A stretch of 64,000 nt of DNA from Ostreococcus lucimarinus CCE9901 (GCF_000092065.1 NC_009368.1:558001-622000), one strand, 5' to 3'; positions 46,701 through 55,326 are shown, numbered from the stretch's first letter. Notes: generated by a model from the letters alone, not told the origin. Numbers and translations are program-made.

Positions 46701-47265
46701 AAAAATGTTTCTCCGCGCTCGCTCGACATCCTTCGTGCCGCTCCCACGTCGTCCCCAGTTCGCTCGCCGTCCCCGGCGCGAACTCGCTCACGATCGCCGC
46801 GAACACCTCCAGTCCCATCGTCTCCGCGTCCGATTCCCCCTTCGACGATTCCATCTTCGCCCGCACCTCGCGTTCGCACGCCCCCAGCGTCGCCATCTTC
46901 GTCGCGTCGTCCGCGTCCACCGCCGCGCGCTTCACCAGCGTCGCGCAGCACGCCGTCATCTGATTCCTCACCGCCCTCGCCGCGCCCTCCGCGTCCAGCG
47001 TCCATCGCAGCGCGAACGCGCGACACTCCTCGCGCTCGCTCGCGCGCATCGCGCCCCAGTCTCGCAGCGTCGCGTCGCGAAAGCACCGCGCGGCGTGAAA
47101 CTGGCCGTCGGTCGAGCTCTCGCGCGGGCGTTCGAGGACGCCGCGCGCGATCGCGCGCGCGTCGCGCCGCGCGCGCAGCTCGAGCAGCGCGCGCTCGGCG
47201 TTCGCGCGCTCGGCGCCGCGCAGCGCCGTCGCCGCGGCGTCGAACGCGCGCGCGTCGGCGTCCAT
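43765..47265 (-). CDS. XPO4: Exportin-4 (XPO4), importin-beta family
   Basis: A 1166-residue HEAT-repeat protein without introns, the longest single exon in the window. The N-terminal region (QFHAARCFRDATLRDWGAMR) and the segment NAVLSWDFNRDVSYGFRGRA followed by WRDVLL match exportin-4 (QVLSWNFLP...WRE in human). The C-terminal third contains YFELLAYMLEAYPKKVAQL, a block shared by XPO4 and RanBP17/XPO7. XPO4 carries eIF5A and other cargo out of, and some into, the nucleus. The start is the only ATG near the end of the frame. A TTAGGGTTTAG motif lies 27 bp upstream. Confidence 0.85.
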   Translation of the reverse strand: MDADARAFDAAATALRGAERANAERALLELRARRDARAIARGVLERPRESSTDGQFHAARCFRDATLRDWGAMRASEREECRAFALRWTLDAEGAARAVRNQMTACCATLVKRAAVDADDATKMATLGACEREVRAKMESSKGESDAETMGLEVFAAIVSEFAPGTASELGTTWERHEGCRASAEKHFLKPFFAHGCEAARRCVETGRVSDGSDRGACAAALRLMNAVLSWDFNRDVSYGFRGRAFPSSESAANAFVKLTPGMEWRDVLLNPGALDWLFDLHAGAESAVLAGGGVEAKRVAAASRKTLSALCTLSGCVFPPRDADDSLRQGHFVRCARAIAKYLLPAATSVRAALEGHGEDALIDGCRSMSALALVHDANDFASLSLGPELNERTALDLLGELTLECLNQDALSVQCEGTVTDDCLKMLLEAWASLVNKGMSAPGGVETAVPSAVLEGAANISHAYVVAGLKAAREGAHEEDDGHEEEGQAGAAALDARLELAAQVLRAHPTTTLPTLQHVLVEKRNSLPACMASGQDPSELLEELWWLTRLAAHVLADDGDGETPIPPDSLAAASAATAPGAPNCVVELARALIDFGCLALDANARGALSPRLLETVVWALARWADTYLIPEDSGGSLHAAVYAAAGGVRRGADIANKLAENGGGMFSERNGGVEALDALVQIGVKALSDWPGETSLQKTIGFVLFPVLTRRKTLLKHLVNMPSWDALRQACAGAHHERGVVAFPPEVHRGLSECVGRVAASVIDPAQCEAYVNALITPPGEVIAAVSVDREGLHHPEGEARACAALEALRGVVRSTNGKSQPAVFNFFVAAVDHLLNLQTLAKDLGRVMKLLLRLTEEFVEANSPYLNAQQVDWVCRYCLRVVETYAKSGRGAVKSEAGALLSQEAVKEAYKEVRALLRMLTHMSSGNLHDAIIESAPPDQAAALAEQIDIARVVFAGLNAVIPLITDELLKFPKLCRQYFELLAYMLEAYPKKVAQLAPDLFGTLMSTLEFGLKHADETVSKESMTALGALATFQCNSAKTQTIGLGAHMAPNAEGVSILAHLMRLLFHRLVYEEAVFNLVDEAADALLPIILHERPAFQNLASAFISAVADEPRSVDLLQNAFVALTSANGLAEGVDRVNKRRFRRNLADFLTVARGVLRTR

Positions 47266-47369
47266 GCGTCGCGATGTGTCCCACGTAGAACTTAGGGTTT
47301 AGACAGTTTGCCGACACGACACCTCAACTGTCGAGCCTCGTCAGCACACTCCTCGGCGTGACACCGACG
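47266..47369. promoter_or_regulatory. 104-bp divergent promoter with telo-box
   Basis: TTAGGGTTTAG at 47292-47302 is a near-perfect plant-type telo-box. It lies between the XPO4 start and the Cys-rich membrane protein start, with 26 and 67 bp to each side. Confidence 0.45.
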
Positions 47370-48308
47370 ATGGTGTACGGCGCCGTCCCCGTTAAGGACG
47401 AGGAGAACCCTCTCCTGGGCGTCCGATCATCTTCGAAGCGACCACGTTCGTTCGCGTACGGCGTTATCGCCGTCGTCTGCGTCGCGGCGCTTGCAATTTC
47501 GGGCGTCTCGCGCGCCACCGATGAATCCTCACGAGAGGATCATCTCTCCGCTTTGGGCGATCTTTCGAATGACTATCTCGCGAAGAGATCCTGGTGGCAG
47601 GACGTGAAGACTGCGAATGAAACCCTCATCACCGCGAAGCAGGCGTCCGACAAGGCGATGGAAGCCGCGGCCGAGGCGGAGGAGAAGTTCGACGAGCTTA
47701 AGCTTGATGCCGAGGAGAAAGACCGCATGTGCACAGATATTCATAAGGCTGAAGACCAAACATCGGGGTGCGACGACCATTGTTCCACCGGCGCTGTCCA
47801 GGCATCGCGTCTTGGATGGGGCTCGTGGTCCGTGTCTTCGTGGTCCTGGTCCGTGTCTTCGTGGTGGCAGTCTATTCGCCAAAGAGCTGCAGAAGCGGCA
47901 AAAAAGGCGGCCGAGGCCAAGAAAGCCAAGTGCATGGAGACGTGCAAAAGTCTCGACTGCGGTTTACCGAAATGTAAGAACGCCCCGGCACATCGAACAT
48001 GTCCTCCCGCATACTCGGGCGACCGGTGCAAAACTGGTTTTGATTTGTACGCTGACAAACCATATAGAAACATCGGGTGGCGTGTAGGAATAACCGGAGT
48101 CGATGAAAGCAGGAAATATTTTAAATGCCTCGGTACATACTGTAACCCTCCGATAGGGGCAGAGTATTACTTTCCAGATAAAAGAACCAACAAGTGCACA
48201 GAACGGGTTGTCATGGAACGGAAGGATACCTGGGGCAGGCTGAAATCCTACCACACCGTGGGTGTTGGCTCCGACTACTTAAGCGAGTGTGGAAAATGTA
48301 CCGATTAA
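47370..48308 (+). CDS. Cys-rich, Trp-rich type II membrane protein of unknown function
   Basis: I do not recognise this 312-aa protein. After a polar head (MVYGAVPVKDEENPLLGVRS) there is one membrane segment (SFAYGVIAVVCVAALAISGV, about residues 28-50). A helical lumenal part follows, including EAAAEAEEKFDELKLDAEEK, then a Trp/Ser repeat (WGSWSVSSWSWSVSSWW) made by an 18-bp tandem repeat, and a second helix. The C-terminal domain (about 190-312) carries some 12 Cys (CMETCKSLDCGLPKCK, RKYFKCLGTYCNPP, YLSECGKCTD) and is probably disulfide-bonded outside the cytosol. The C-terminal third is clearly less GC-rich than its neighbours, with AAA, TAT and TTT codons. Confidence 0.7.
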   Translation: MVYGAVPVKDEENPLLGVRSSSKRPRSFAYGVIAVVCVAALAISGVSRATDESSREDHLSALGDLSNDYLAKRSWWQDVKTANETLITAKQASDKAMEAAAEAEEKFDELKLDAEEKDRMCTDIHKAEDQTSGCDDHCSTGAVQASRLGWGSWSVSSWSWSVSSWWQSIRQRAAEAAKKAAEAKKAKCMETCKSLDCGLPKCKNAPAHRTCPPAYSGDRCKTGFDLYADKPYRNIGWRVGITGVDESRKYFKCLGTYCNPPIGAEYYFPDKRTNKCTERVVMERKDTWGRLKSYHTVGVGSDYLSECGKCTD

Positions 48309-48730
48309 GTCGGCTTTCACCCTCGCCTATCAAGATTTTCTCAGACAACACCGACGATTTTTCAAACGTCCCCGCGTCGTTGTTTTTTGAGTACTATCCA
48401 AAGTTAAGTTTTACATAAGTCCTTCCAGCTCCTTGACTGAAAAGTTGTATTTTGCAATACTGCGCTCGGTGGGCGGCGTGCCTCGGTCGTGCGCGTTTTA
48501 AACACGTTTTTCGGAGGATTTTCGCCGCATGTTCGTTGTAGTATTGCAATTGGTACAACCCCCTTCGTCTTGTTCCACGAGAACTGAGGGACGCATTGAT
48601 AGACATCATCAAGAACCCGGAGACGCCGAGGGAGGAGGAGGTGGCAGAGTTGCCTCCATTCGCGCGACCAGAGCGTTGACGCGCTCTTCGAGTTCGTCGA
48701 GCGCCGCCGCGCGCGTCGACGCCGCGCGCG
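48309..48730. other. AT-richer spacer, no convincing gene
   Basis: About 420 bp, of which 48309-48560 keeps the low GC of the preceding gene end; GC then rises sharply. A minus-strand open frame (stop at 48609-48611, reading ALDELEERVNALVARMEATL in part) is the only ORF with coding-like character; I list it under findings. Confidence 0.45.
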
Positions 48731-49912
48731 ATGGCGCGCTCGACGCGCTCGGGCGATGCGACGCGCGTCGACGCCTTGATGCGCGCGGTCGACGCGGTCG
48801 CGGACGCGCTCGGCGACGCGGGCGAGGCGAATCATCGCGCGTTTCGGGACGACGCAGAACGCATCGCGACGGCGCTGGAGCGAACGCTGACGCGCGACGA
48901 GGACGCGGACGCGTTCGCGGTGCTGGGCGTCGAACACACGGCTTCGATGTGGACGGCGTGCGTGGACGCGTGGACGCGGGCGGCGGAGACGCGCGAGGCG
49001 ACGCGCGCGACGGCGGCGACGCTGCGGGACGTCGCGGCGGCGGCGCGAGACGCGGAACGCGCGTGGGCCGCGAAACGCGCGCGAGGGGTGGCGAGAGAAC
49101 TGGAGGAGGTGGAATTGAGACACGACGCGCGAGTGCGCCGAGGCGAGGACGCGGCGCGAAGAGCGCGACTCGTCGGACGATTTCGAGCGGAGGAGACGGC
49201 GGCGCGGGACGCGCTCGGCGACGCGGGCGAGGCGAGCGCGGGCGTGGACGTCGTGGCGCGGTTTCGAGCGCTCGAGGGCGAGTTTTTGTGGCGCGAGGAG
49301 TGCGTGCTGCGAGGCGAGCGCGGGGCGAGCGCGCTGGAGGCGAGCGTGCGGGCGTTCGAGCCGGATTCGAGGGTGGGCGCGTTGGCGCTCGCGGTGACGC
49401 GCGCGGCGCGTTGGCGCGAGCGAGTGGCGACGTTCGAGGGACGGCGCGACGACGAATTCGAGCGCCGATGCGATCAAGACGTCATCGCGCGCATGGAGGC
49501 GCAGCACCCCGCGCTCGTGGCGCAGTACGTGATGTGGATGAAAGACGCCGCGTTGGAGTCGAGCGAACGCGCGGCTTCGAGCGCCGTCGCCGCCGCGACG
49601 ACGCATCTCTACGATTTCCTCCTCGCCCTCGACGCCGACGTCTACGACGCCGTTTTCGACGCCCAAGGCCGCGCGAACGTCCTCTGCGCGTCGTTCAACG
49701 CCCTCCACGTCCTGCGCTCGCGCGCGTCGCCGTCCTCGCCGCCGCCTCGGCTCGCCGCCGACGCGCGCGCGTTAATCTCTCGTCTCGTCGTCCGCGTCGA
49801 CGCCGAGCGCGACGCCGAGATCGCGCTTCACGGCGACGACTGGGGCCAGGCCGCGTTCGCCGTCGTCGCCGCGCGCTTGGCGAGCCAGAGATTACTCGAA
49901 GTCGTCGCGTAG
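48731..49912 (+). CDS. Hypothetical all-helical protein
   Basis: A 393-aa protein I do not recognise. It starts MARSTRSGDATRVDALMRAV, and almost the whole length is predicted helix rich in Ala, Arg, Glu and Asp, with long heptad-like segments (ARELEEVELRHDARVRRGED, RDALGDAGEASAGVDVVARF). Toward the end, residues are more varied and look folded (VAQYVMWMKDAALESSERAA, VLCASFNALHVLRSRA, LISRLVVRVDAERDAEI, FAVVAARLASQRLLEVVA), as in vesicle-tethering or cytoskeletal scaffold proteins. No domain is assigned. The next gene starts 59 bp downstream on the same strand. Confidence 0.6.
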   Translation: MARSTRSGDATRVDALMRAVDAVADALGDAGEANHRAFRDDAERIATALERTLTRDEDADAFAVLGVEHTASMWTACVDAWTRAAETREATRATAATLRDVAAAARDAERAWAAKRARGVARELEEVELRHDARVRRGEDAARRARLVGRFRAEETAARDALGDAGEASAGVDVVARFRALEGEFLWREECVLRGERGASALEASVRAFEPDSRVGALALAVTRAARWRERVATFEGRRDDEFERRCDQDVIARMEAQHPALVAQYVMWMKDAALESSERAASSAVAAATTHLYDFLLALDADVYDAVFDAQGRANVLCASFNALHVLRSRASPSSPPPRLAADARALISRLVVRVDAERDAEIALHGDDWGQAAFAVVAARLASQRLLEVVA

Positions 49913-49971
49913 CCCGGCGCGGCTCGCGGCGGCCCGGGACGTCAACCGTCGACCGCACTCCGTCGCGCGCC

Positions 49972-50913
49972 ATGCGCTCGACCGCGCTCGCGCGCTCGAC
50001 CGCGCGCGTCGATCGTTCGCCGCGCGTCGCGCGCGCGCGGACGACCCGCGGACGCCCCGCGCGCGCGCGCGACGGCGACGGCGACGACCGGGACAACCGT
50101 CCCGAACCGACGACGCGTCGAAAGACGCTCGCGCTCGCGCTCGGGTGCGCGTGCTGCGCGCGCGGGAGCGACGCGCGAGCGATGGTGCGATTGATCGCGC
50201 CGGACGACGCGAACGAGGCGACGTTCGACGTCGAGCGCTCGACGACGCGCGATGAGGCGTTCGCGAAGGGCATGGCGACGATGATGGATGGATTCGAAGA
50301 CGCGGTGCGCGCGCGCAAGAGGGCTCTGATCGATGACCTGCTGGCGGAATACGACGGGGCGAAGGAAATGACGGTGTGCGAGATCGGGGCGGGGAGCGCG
50401 CCGAACGCGCGGTATTACGCGAACGCGTCGCGCGGGCCGGAGACGATGGACTGGGTCGGCGTCGACCCGAACGACTCGATGCGAGCGTACGCGGAAGAAA
50501 ACGTGGCGGCGGCGAACGACGGTGGTCGGGTGAAGATAAACGCGAGATACGTGCACGGCGTGGGTGAGGCGCTGCCGCTGCCGGACGCGAGCGCGGATGC
50601 GGTGGTGTCGACGTTGACGCTGTGCTCGGTGCTCGATCAGGGGCGGACGCTGCGAGAGATTCGTCGGGTGCTAAAACCGGGAGGGAAATTTTTGTTTCTC
50701 GAGCACGTGCTGTCGAGGGATCCGAGCTTTGCGAGGTTGCAAATCGCGCTGACGCCGATGCAAATCAGCGTGGCGGATGGGTGTCATCTGGACCGACGGA
50801 CGCTGGACGAGATCGAGGACGGCGGGTTGTTTTCGAGCGTGAACGCGGAGTACTACGAGCTCGACGGGTTTTGGGTGATCGCGCCGCAAGTCGCCGGCAT
50901 CGCCGTGGCTTAG
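49972..50913 (+). CDS. SAM-dependent methyltransferase (METTL7/UbiE-like) with TAT-like plastid signal
   Basis: This 313-aa protein has the class I methyltransferase motif VCEIGAGSAPNARYY (motif I), VGVDPNDSMRAYAEEN (motif II) and LPLPDASADAVVSTLTLCSV with LREIRRVLKPGGKFLFLEHV (post motifs), close to METTL7 and plant homologs. The N-terminus has an Arg/Ala transit peptide followed by TTRRKTLALALGCACCARGS and DARA. A twin-Arg, hydrophobic stretch and AxA are the features of a TAT thylakoid-lumen signal, so a lumenal or thylakoid site is possible. The substrate is unknown. It converges on the SET gene with 31 bp between stops. Confidence 0.82.
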   Translation: MRSTALARSTARVDRSPRVARARTTRGRPARARDGDGDDRDNRPEPTTRRKTLALALGCACCARGSDARAMVRLIAPDDANEATFDVERSTTRDEAFAKGMATMMDGFEDAVRARKRALIDDLLAEYDGAKEMTVCEIGAGSAPNARYYANASRGPETMDWVGVDPNDSMRAYAEENVAAANDGGRVKINARYVHGVGEALPLPDASADAVVSTLTLCSVLDQGRTLREIRRVLKPGGKFLFLEHVLSRDPSFARLQIALTPMQISVADGCHLDRRTLDEIEDGGLFSSVNAEYYELDGFWVIAPQVAGIAVA

Positions 50914-50944
50914 AATGAATGTGTATCTATAACATTAGTATGTT

Positions 50945-52309
50945 TCAATCCGACTGCAAGTGCTTCACGAGCAAACACTTCTTGAATAGCCGATACTCCA
51001 CCGCGGCGCGCAGCCGCGGCGGCGTGTCTTCGGCGCTAAACAGCTTTTCATCCTCCTCGATAGTCGTCTTCATCGATAACAGCACCTCTTCGCAGCGCTT
51101 TTTAATGGCGTGCATGACGATCTGGTCGGCGTTTTCGTCTGGCATGAGCGCCTGCGTGAAATGTCGAAACATCAACCACAACGCCTCGTCGTAATCCGTG
51201 CGCCACCCCACGCTCGGGCCCATGAGCGTGGATTGTATATCTCGAAGCCTCAACTCCGCCGCATCGTCCGCGGTACCACCGCCACCGCTCAATTCCACGA
51301 TTGAAGCGCGCTCCCTCGCGCGTTGCTGCGCCTCGAGTTCGTTCGCTATCGAACGCCCGGCGGCTTTATCCAACACGACTTCTCCGCCTTCGCTACGAAA
51401 CGTCTCGGCGAACCAATCCGCGGCTTCGCCGAGCGAACTCCACAACTCCACTCGATCGTACGGGTTCATGCCACCCACGAATCCCATGTAAAGCAGAAAC
51501 GACTCCGCGGGCTCGCACGCGTACTGCGTCAGTAACTCCTCGCCCTCGTCAATCGTCTTCAACGCGCGAAGCACGACCGCCTCGCCATCGTCGCTCGCGT
51601 CCCATTTCACGTTCGCCGCGCCGTGAGAATGATTCAACATGTCTAACATTGGCGCCAGAAAGCTCTCTCCGCGCTCTAAATCCACCGCTCGGCTTCGCAC
51701 GCACGACAACGCCCAGGCGAAATGTTTCGTCCAGCTCGCGTCGCCGTATTTTTCGTTCAACTTTTTGATAGTCCCCGCGTCGCGCGCTTTCGCCTTGGCG
51801 CAATTCCCGATCCCACGCGCGAACGCCATCTCTGCAATTTCAGCGTTCGTCCACGTCGTCACGGGCGAGTCTACCGTTTGCGGCAACGCGTCGACCACGT
51901 ACGCTCGCCACGCGCCGCCGTCCCGGTCGCCGCCCCCGGTCCCGCCCTCCGCCTCGAATCTCGCGTGCGCCAGCGTCGCCGCCAATCGATCGGAGGGCGT
52001 GTAAAACTGTTTCGAGCTTCCGACGTCGCCGTCGTCGAGCGGGCACGTGGCGTAGCCGCAGCGCAAGCCCGTCGTCCCGAGGCAAGCTGTAAAAGGTACC
52101 CTCACGGCGACTTCGCCGGCTTTAATCTTCGCCGTGGACGCGCACACCACGGCGCGGGCGCGCGTGTGAGGGTCCACGCGAAGGTCCACGCGCGAGGTGT
52201 CGATGCCGCGGGCGTTGGACCACAGGATGAAATCTTCCATGGCGCGGGCGAGGACGGGGTGGCGGAGTGCGGCGAGCGAGCGGCGGCGCGCGCGCTTTGA
52301 TGCATCCAT
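50945..52309 (-). CDS. SET-domain lysine methyltransferase, Rubisco LSMT/SETD-like
   Basis: A 454-aa protein with a split SET domain. The first part has DFILWSNARGIDTSRVDLRV and KIKAGEVAVRVPFTACLGTT. The catalytic end has LAPMLDMLNHSHGAANVKW (the NHS motif) and DEGEELLTQYACEPAESFLLYMG cut as EELLTQYACEPAESFLLYMG, as in LSMT and SETD3/4/6. A helical C-terminal substrate-binding domain follows. Substrates in this group are lysine or histidine of non-histone proteins. The ATG lies just 14 bp after the stop of the coiled-coil gene on the same strand, so its promoter must lie in that gene or the two share a transcript. Confidence 0.9.
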   Translation of the reverse strand: MDASKRARRRSLAALRHPVLARAMEDFILWSNARGIDTSRVDLRVDPHTRARAVVCASTAKIKAGEVAVRVPFTACLGTTGLRCGYATCPLDDGDVGSSKQFYTPSDRLAATLAHARFEAEGGTGGGDRDGGAWRAYVVDALPQTVDSPVTTWTNAEIAEMAFARGIGNCAKAKARDAGTIKKLNEKYGDASWTKHFAWALSCVRSRAVDLERGESFLAPMLDMLNHSHGAANVKWDASDDGEAVVLRALKTIDEGEELLTQYACEPAESFLLYMGFVGGMNPYDRVELWSSLGEAADWFAETFRSEGGEVVLDKAAGRSIANELEAQQRARERASIVELSGGGGTADDAAELRLRDIQSTLMGPSVGWRTDYDEALWLMFRHFTQALMPDENADQIVMHAIKKRCEEVLLSMKTTIEEDEKLFSAEDTPPRLRAAVEYRLFKKCLLVKHLQSD

Positions 52310-52323
52310 ATGATTGTAATCGT

Positions 52324-55300
52324 CTACGTGTCTAAGAGAAATGAGTGTTCGCGAGCGATCGCGCTGAGTGGGGTTTTAAGCGATGGCGTCGCGGGCGCGG
52401 TGACGACGGCATCGAGTTTAAGCTTGAGCGCGGCGAGCTTGGCGTCGTAGGACGCTTTTTGCGTCTGCAGCTTGCCGTAAACCATTTTCGCAACGCCCTT
52501 GTAGTACACCGCACGCTGTTTTGTGGACTCGCACACGTCTAACGCGACTTGCGTGGCCTCTTTTGCGGTGTCGATGACGTTCTGTCGTTGGATCGGAGAA
52601 GGAGAGGCGTCGCGCGAACGCGTCGGCGTCGACTTTGGCGGCTTCGCAGCGCCGCCGCGCATCTCGCGCTCAACCTTGGCAATTTCTTCATCCAATCTCT
52701 GGGCGTACAAATCGTTGCTTTGCATCGCCGCCTCGGCCTCGGCGGCTTCGTGTGCGAGATAGTCCGCGAACGAAGTTTCGTGGACGTCCTCGTCTCGCGG
52801 CTGCGTGGATTCGGCTTGTTGTCGCGAGGCGACGGTGATTTCCTTCAACTGCGCGCTGAGTTCTTCGAGCATCGTCTTTTTCTCCATTTGAACGGCATTT
52901 AGCGATCTCTTCATCTCGCTCAACTCGTCGCGAAGGTTTTCAATTTCTGAGGATTCTTTCATTGACGCCGCTTCGGTGCGGCGCTCGCTCGCTCGCGATA
53001 ATTCGCTTCGAAGTTGCTCGACGGTTTCCTCGAGCGCTCGCGCCGTGTGTTCGTACTCGTGCAAACGAGACTCCACGAGCTGCCTCGCCTTGATCTCATC
53101 ACTCGTCTTTTGCAAATTCGCCTTATATTTGCACGCGAGCGCGAGGTTTTCATCCTTGAACTTGGTTAATCGCGCGAGCGCGGCTTCGCTCTTGGTGAGC
53201 TCTGCGCGCAGCTTTGACCGTTCGGCTTGCAGACGACTGATTTCGTTCGACTGCCTCGAAGCCATGTCCACGAGATCCCGATTGGTGGCGACTAAATTTG
53301 CAACGTTCATCTTGCGAGATCCCGAGCTCGACGCGCGCGCGCGCGCGTTCTTCATCGGCGAAGGCGAGTGGGGATCTTCGCTTTCAGAAACGTCTTCGAT
53401 GTCGACTTCCGTCTCCTCTTCCGCGAGCTGCGCGGCGATGATGACGTCGTCGAGCTGCGAAAGCAAGTCTTGTTCGCGCTCGCGCATCGTGGCTAGCTCT
53501 TGCTGCAAGTGCGCGCAGTGCTCGAGCGCGCTTTCCAGTTCAGTAGTGAGATCGACGATTTTATATTCCTCCACGCTCGACGCCTCTGCGGCGGCGCGAC
53601 GCGCTTCTTGCGCTTCCACGATCGCCCTGTCCTTCTCCACTCGCGCTTGCTTCAGCTCGTACTGCGTCTCCTCCACCACCCGCGTAAGATCGTGGATGTT
53701 GTTCATCGCCGTCGCAAAATCTTTCTCGAGCTCGTATCGCTTCGACGAACCGTCCACGGTGACGCTTTGCAAGGCCTTTTCAAACTCGATGTTTTGCCTT
53801 CGAAGCGCCTCGAGCTCCGACGATGACTTCGCCGCGTTCGCCGCGTTTTCCGCTAAACGACGCTCCGCATCGCTGAGCGATCGACGCATTTCATCGAGTT
53901 CCGCGTTTTTGGCTTCAATCATGGCGTAGACGTCTGATTCAGACTTGGAGCTCTCGGCGCGATGCAACACGACTTCGCTCTCAGAACGCTCGAGCGCGGC
54001 GCGCAACTCCACTTCTCCCGCCTTGCGCCAAGTCAGCTCGCGCTCCAAGTCTTCATTTTCGCGCTCCAAGCGTTGATTCTCGGTCTCGTAATACACCTTT
54101 TCATTGGCCGCCTCTTGCACCTCTTCCAATCGCGCCTCGAGTTGTTCAATCTCCGCGCGCGCCGCGTCGAGTTCGGCGCAGAGTTCCTCGGCTTCGATTT
54201 CGCTCGCACCCGCGGCGAGTTCTCTCAACTTCGCCATATCGTCTTGAACGCTTTTGTGATTCGCTCGAGACGCGCTCAACTCGCGTTCGCTCTGCCGCAA
54301 CCGAGTTTCGAGCTCTATGAGCTCGCGCCGCGCTTCCTGCGCCTCCACTTGCGCGGCGCACCGCTCGGTCTCCGCCTTGACACACTGCGCGTTCGCCGCG
54401 TCCATCTTCGCCCAAACATCGCGCACGGCCTCTTTCACCGCCCCCTGCACGCGACGATCGCTCGCCTCGAGCTCGTTTTCCTTGTCGTTCAATCGAAGCT
54501 CGAGCTCGTGCAAGCGCGCCTTTAATCGAGCGGCGTTTTCATTCGCCGCGACGAGTTTACGCGCCGTCTCCTTCGTTTTGCGCTCCTCGACTAATCGCAC
54601 GCGCTCGATCGCCATCGCGACTTGTGGATCGTCCACGTTCGGCGTCGCGCACGCGGATTCGTCTCCTTCGTCGTCGTCGTCCTCCGCGCGCGTCGCCGCG
54701 CTCCCCTCACCCACCTCCACCGCCGCCGCCCTCGACGGCGATTCCACCGAACCCTCCGCCGTCGTCGCCTCCAACCGTCGCTCCAGCGCCACGACCACGT
54801 CTCCCGCGTCGACGTCCTCCGTCTCCGAATCCCCGTCCTCGCTCGCCGTCGTCTTCTCCATCGACAGCGCGCGCGACCGCGCCAACCGTTCCCTCGTCCT
54901 CGCCATCTCCTCCCGCCACGCCGACCCAAGCGGTGATTTCCCTCGACTCGCGCTCCCCGTCCCTCTCGGCGTCGTCGTCGTCGTCCCCATCGGCGTCCGC
55001 CGCGCGTCCCTCTCGCGTCTCGCCGTCGCCGCCGCGTTTAAATCGTCGTCGTCGTCGTCGTCATCACGATTCGTCCCCCCATCGTCCCGTCGCGCGTCCG
55101 CGCGCCTCCCTCGCGTCCGCGCGCTCACCGGCGGCGTGTTCTCCTCCCCCCTCGCCGTCCCTCGCCCCTTCTTCCCCCTCGTCGTCGTCGTCGTCGTCGT
55201 CTTCGCCCCGTCGTCGTCCCATCGCGGCGGCGTCATCGCCCCCTCGCGCGTCGCGTCGCGCGCCGCGTTCGCTCGCGCGTCGCGCGGCGTCAGCGGCGAC

Positions 55301-55326
55301 CGCGTCGCCGTCGCGCGCGTCTCCAT
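52324..55326 (-). CDS. 1000-aa long coiled-coil protein
   Basis: The N-terminal 260 residues are disordered, with Thr runs, Asp runs (NRDDDDDDDDLNAAA) and SP/TP sites. Residues about 260-930 are almost continuous coiled coil (ARLKARLHELELRLNDKENE, LEARLEEVQEAANEKVYYET, SEIENLRDELSEMKRSLNAV), interrupted by an acidic segment near 660 (TEVDIEDVSESEDPHSPSP) and a basic Ser-rich piece. The last 80 residues (KEATQVALDVCESTKQRAVY, KASYDAKLAALKLKL) are helical and end SAIAREHSFLLDT. Proteins of this shape act in cytoskeleton, Golgi or chromosome organisation; no family is recognised. It is divergent from TBCCD1 with 136 bp between starts. Confidence 0.7.
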   Translation of the reverse strand: METRATATRSPLTPRDARANAARDATREGAMTPPRWDDDGAKTTTTTTTRGKKGRGTARGEENTPPVSARTRGRRADARRDDGGTNRDDDDDDDDLNAAATARRERDARRTPMGTTTTTPRGTGSASRGKSPLGSAWREEMARTRERLARSRALSMEKTTASEDGDSETEDVDAGDVVVALERRLEATTAEGSVESPSRAAAVEVGEGSAATRAEDDDDEGDESACATPNVDDPQVAMAIERVRLVEERKTKETARKLVAANENAARLKARLHELELRLNDKENELEASDRRVQGAVKEAVRDVWAKMDAANAQCVKAETERCAAQVEAQEARRELIELETRLRQSERELSASRANHKSVQDDMAKLRELAAGASEIEAEELCAELDAARAEIEQLEARLEEVQEAANEKVYYETENQRLERENEDLERELTWRKAGEVELRAALERSESEVVLHRAESSKSESDVYAMIEAKNAELDEMRRSLSDAERRLAENAANAAKSSSELEALRRQNIEFEKALQSVTVDGSSKRYELEKDFATAMNNIHDLTRVVEETQYELKQARVEKDRAIVEAQEARRAAAEASSVEEYKIVDLTTELESALEHCAHLQQELATMREREQDLLSQLDDVIIAAQLAEEETEVDIEDVSESEDPHSPSPMKNARARASSSGSRKMNVANLVATNRDLVDMASRQSNEISRLQAERSKLRAELTKSEAALARLTKFKDENLALACKYKANLQKTSDEIKARQLVESRLHEYEHTARALEETVEQLRSELSRASERRTEAASMKESSEIENLRDELSEMKRSLNAVQMEKKTMLEELSAQLKEITVASRQQAESTQPRDEDVHETSFADYLAHEAAEAEAAMQSNDLYAQRLDEEIAKVEREMRGGAAKPPKSTPTRSRDASPSPIQRQNVIDTAKEATQVALDVCESTKQRAVYYKGVAKMVYGKLQTQKASYDAKLAALKLKLDAVVTAPATPSLKTPLSAIAREHSFLLDT

